Shown here: piece after piece, positions 62,726 through 64,000 of the stretch
Layout of the letters: each line of letters begins with the position of its first letter
How positions within the stretch are numbered: position 1 is the first letter of the stretch
Origin: Pseudoalteromonas ulvae UL12
GTDB taxonomy: Bacteria; Pseudomonadota; Gammaproteobacteria; Enterobacterales; Alteromonadaceae
DNA: 64,000 nt
Assembly: GCF_014925405.1 (NCBI RefSeq)
Contig: NZ_AQHJ01000023.1
Location: 1 to 64,000 of the forward strand
Reading direction: 5' to 3'
Notes under the pieces: generated by a model
Seen by the model: the letters and a program-made list of their open reading frames with translations, nothing else
What the model was told of the DNA's origin: nothing
The model's database searches: none
Translations under genes and position numbers: made by a program

Positions 62726-64000
62726 TTAAAGGCTACAGGCTTTTGTCCAATCAGATGTACCAGGCTCTGTGGCAGTCCACCACTTTGCTTTAAATACGCC
62801 ATTGTTATGCACTAACAAATCACCCGCATTGGCATGTGATGGGTTGCCTGCCCAATCTTTTCGAGGGAAATCAGGATAAACAGGGATGTCGGCAATTTTA
62901 ACCCCTTCACAGGTGCCATCAGCGTTACCGCCCCCACCACCATTGCCAGGTTGAGTCGCTGCTGGTAAATGTGGGTATTCAAACGCTGCTGCGTAGACTT
63001 TGCCGTCTTTCTCAATGGTAAAATTAACAGGTCCAGTGATTGGCATGTAATACATCACTTGTGCATTAATGGTTTCACCCGGAAGGAAGGATTTCACCAC
63101 ACTGCCAAACTCGTTCACTAAGGTAATAGAAAAACGGTGGAACTCATTTTCATACCCACCAATGTTATTACCCGCAGCATTTGAAGCGTTTTTCTCCACC
63201 ACCATGCCAAGCTTCTCTTGAGCGTTCCAATTTGATTTGAAAATAGCCGATGTAGACACAGGCACATCAAACGAAATTTTGGCACCGCTTAAATCAAGGA
63301 CTGAGTGATTGGTAAAAGCAAATGTTGGTGAAATTGGGTAGTTTTTATCGCCAACTGGAAAGTCTTTTGTTTCAAAGCTGATATCCACTGATTCTGCAGG
63401 TAACACAAACTCAGCCGCACCTTTATTGATGTCGTACCCTGCCGCTTGGCTAAACTTGTTATAAGCAATAGATGTCATGGTCGAACCCATGAAATATTCT
63501 TTTTTCACTGCATCATAATCAAAGTCACCAGCAAGCTCCCAGAACATGATACCGCCCAGACCTTTATTGATGATGTAATCAACTTTGGTGGCCATTGACT
63601 CTTCATCTTCGATTGATAAGAAGACTTTTTTCTCTGCATTCCATAACCATGGCGCAACAGCGACACTGTCGTATTTACGTGCATAAGTGCCCACAAGCTG
63701 ATCATCTGCAACATTCGCAGGATCGAGTCCATACACACCTAAATAAGAAGGTAAAATCCCATTTTGAAGGTTTTTCACATGCCAAAGTGGGTTACTACCG
63801 GCTGGAATTTCTTCATTATTTTTACCTAAATCATGCCAAAGATTATCGATACCTACGGCGCCATTACCACAGTTGTTTTTCTCTCCTTTTCCGGTTCCCA
63901 CTGGACAATCGGCTTGATTAGGAAGCGGCGCTCTGCCCCAGAGTCCGTCCGTACCACCACTTACATCTTTAAAACCTCGGGTGTAATAAGGCACGCCAAT
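62726..64000 (-). CDS. GH18 chitinase, C-terminal part (cut by window end)
   Basis: The open frame continues off the right edge, so the start, signal peptide and catalytic DxxDxDxE are not visible. What is seen, 424 codons, begins in the GH18 barrel (IGVPYYTRGF, then KGLGGIMFWELAGDFDYD about residue 150). A beta-rich module of unknown class (about 190-340) follows, then a glycine-rich linker and one CBM5/12-like module (VFKAKWWTATEPG). A start at GTG 63994 is not supported because the family continues upstream. It is probably the first or an early gene of the chitin operon; a 47-bp gap leads to the LPMO gene. Confidence 0.93.
   Translation of the reverse strand: MGVPYYTRGFKDVSGGTDGLWGRAPLPNQADCPVGTGKGEKNNCGNGAVGIDNLWHDLGKNNEEIPAGSNPLWHVKNLQNGILPSYLGVYGLDPANVADDQLVGTYARKYDSVAVAPWLWNAEKKVFLSIEDEESMATKVDYIINKGLGGIMFWELAGDFDYDAVKKEYFMGSTMTSIAYNKFSQAAGYDINKGAAEFVLPAESVDISFETKDFPVGDKNYPISPTFAFTNHSVLDLSGAKISFDVPVSTSAIFKSNWNAQEKLGMVVEKNASNAAGNNIGGYENEFHRFSITLVNEFGSVVKSFLPGETINAQVMYYMPITGPVNFTIEKDGKVYAAAFEYPHLPAATQPGNGGGGGNADGTCEGVKIADIPVYPDFPRKDWAGNPSHANAGDLLVHNNGVFKAKWWTATEPGTSDWTKACSL

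Noticed and set aside
63991..63994. GTG as the start of the last chitinase
   Set aside because: The frame remains open to the window edge and the GH18 domain is missing its N-terminal half, so the gene continues beyond 64000.

Overview
The window reads as a contiguous chromosomal segment of a marine gammaproteobacterium. It is most like Pseudoalteromonas or a close Alteromonadales relative. This is inferred from moderately A+T-rich DNA, Escherichia-like synteny blocks with marine-type additions (a seven-subunit-type Mrp Na+/H+ antiporter with fused A/B subunits, MiaE, a secreted chitinase/LPMO cluster), and protein sequences that are clearly gammaproteobacterial but not enterobacterial. I ran no database search, so the genus is an inference. 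No prophage, insertion sequence, CRISPR array or classical defence island is visible.

Layout. 1-752: an array of six tRNA genes (Gln-Leu-Leu-Gln-Leu-Gln) that contains a recent Gln-Leu tandem duplication. 949-7846: ubiF (minus), then miaB, phoH/ybeZ, ybeY, corC/ybeX and lnt, covering ubiquinone synthesis, tRNA thiomethylation, rRNA maturation and lipoprotein acylation. 7919-11900: a Lon-family protease, a YbeL-type zinc-ribbon protein and a DUF1707/LiaF-like protein. 12148-24895: a long plus-strand block, leuS-lptE-holA-nadD-rsfS-rlmH-mrdA-rodA-rlpA-dacA-ybeD-lipB-lipA, which links translation, LPS assembly, replication, NAD synthesis, the cell-elongation machinery and lipoylation. 25282-31113: the minus-strand mnhABCDEFG-type antiporter operon.

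31334-43092 (minus): the classical metY-rimP-nusA-infB-rbfA-truB-rpsO-pnp-nlpI transcription/translation supercluster. It ends in an unfamiliar Sel1-repeat protein with a zinc-metallopeptidase-like motif, translationally coupled to nlpI. 43315-52326: a mixed region with a DMT-family transporter, a RecQ-like helicase, two orphan periplasmic-binding-type proteins, cysS/ppiB/lpxH, miaE and a Yip1-family membrane protein. 52396-58218 (minus): truA, accD-folC-dedD-cvpA-purF. 58434-64000 (minus): a secreted chitin-degradation cluster of GH18 chitinase (cut by the window end), AA10 LPMO and GH18 chitinase A, all with chitin-binding modules.

Most of the window is conserved housekeeping DNA. The points most worth a second look are the nlpI-linked HExxH/Sel1 protein, a 13-bp perfect hairpin inside the lptE signal-peptide coding region, a long imperfect palindrome in the pnp leader, mutually exclusive hairpins in the 386-bp lipA-mnhG gap, an FNR-like box between miaE and the Yip1 gene, and a shared PKD-CBM-CBM tail in two chitinolytic proteins.
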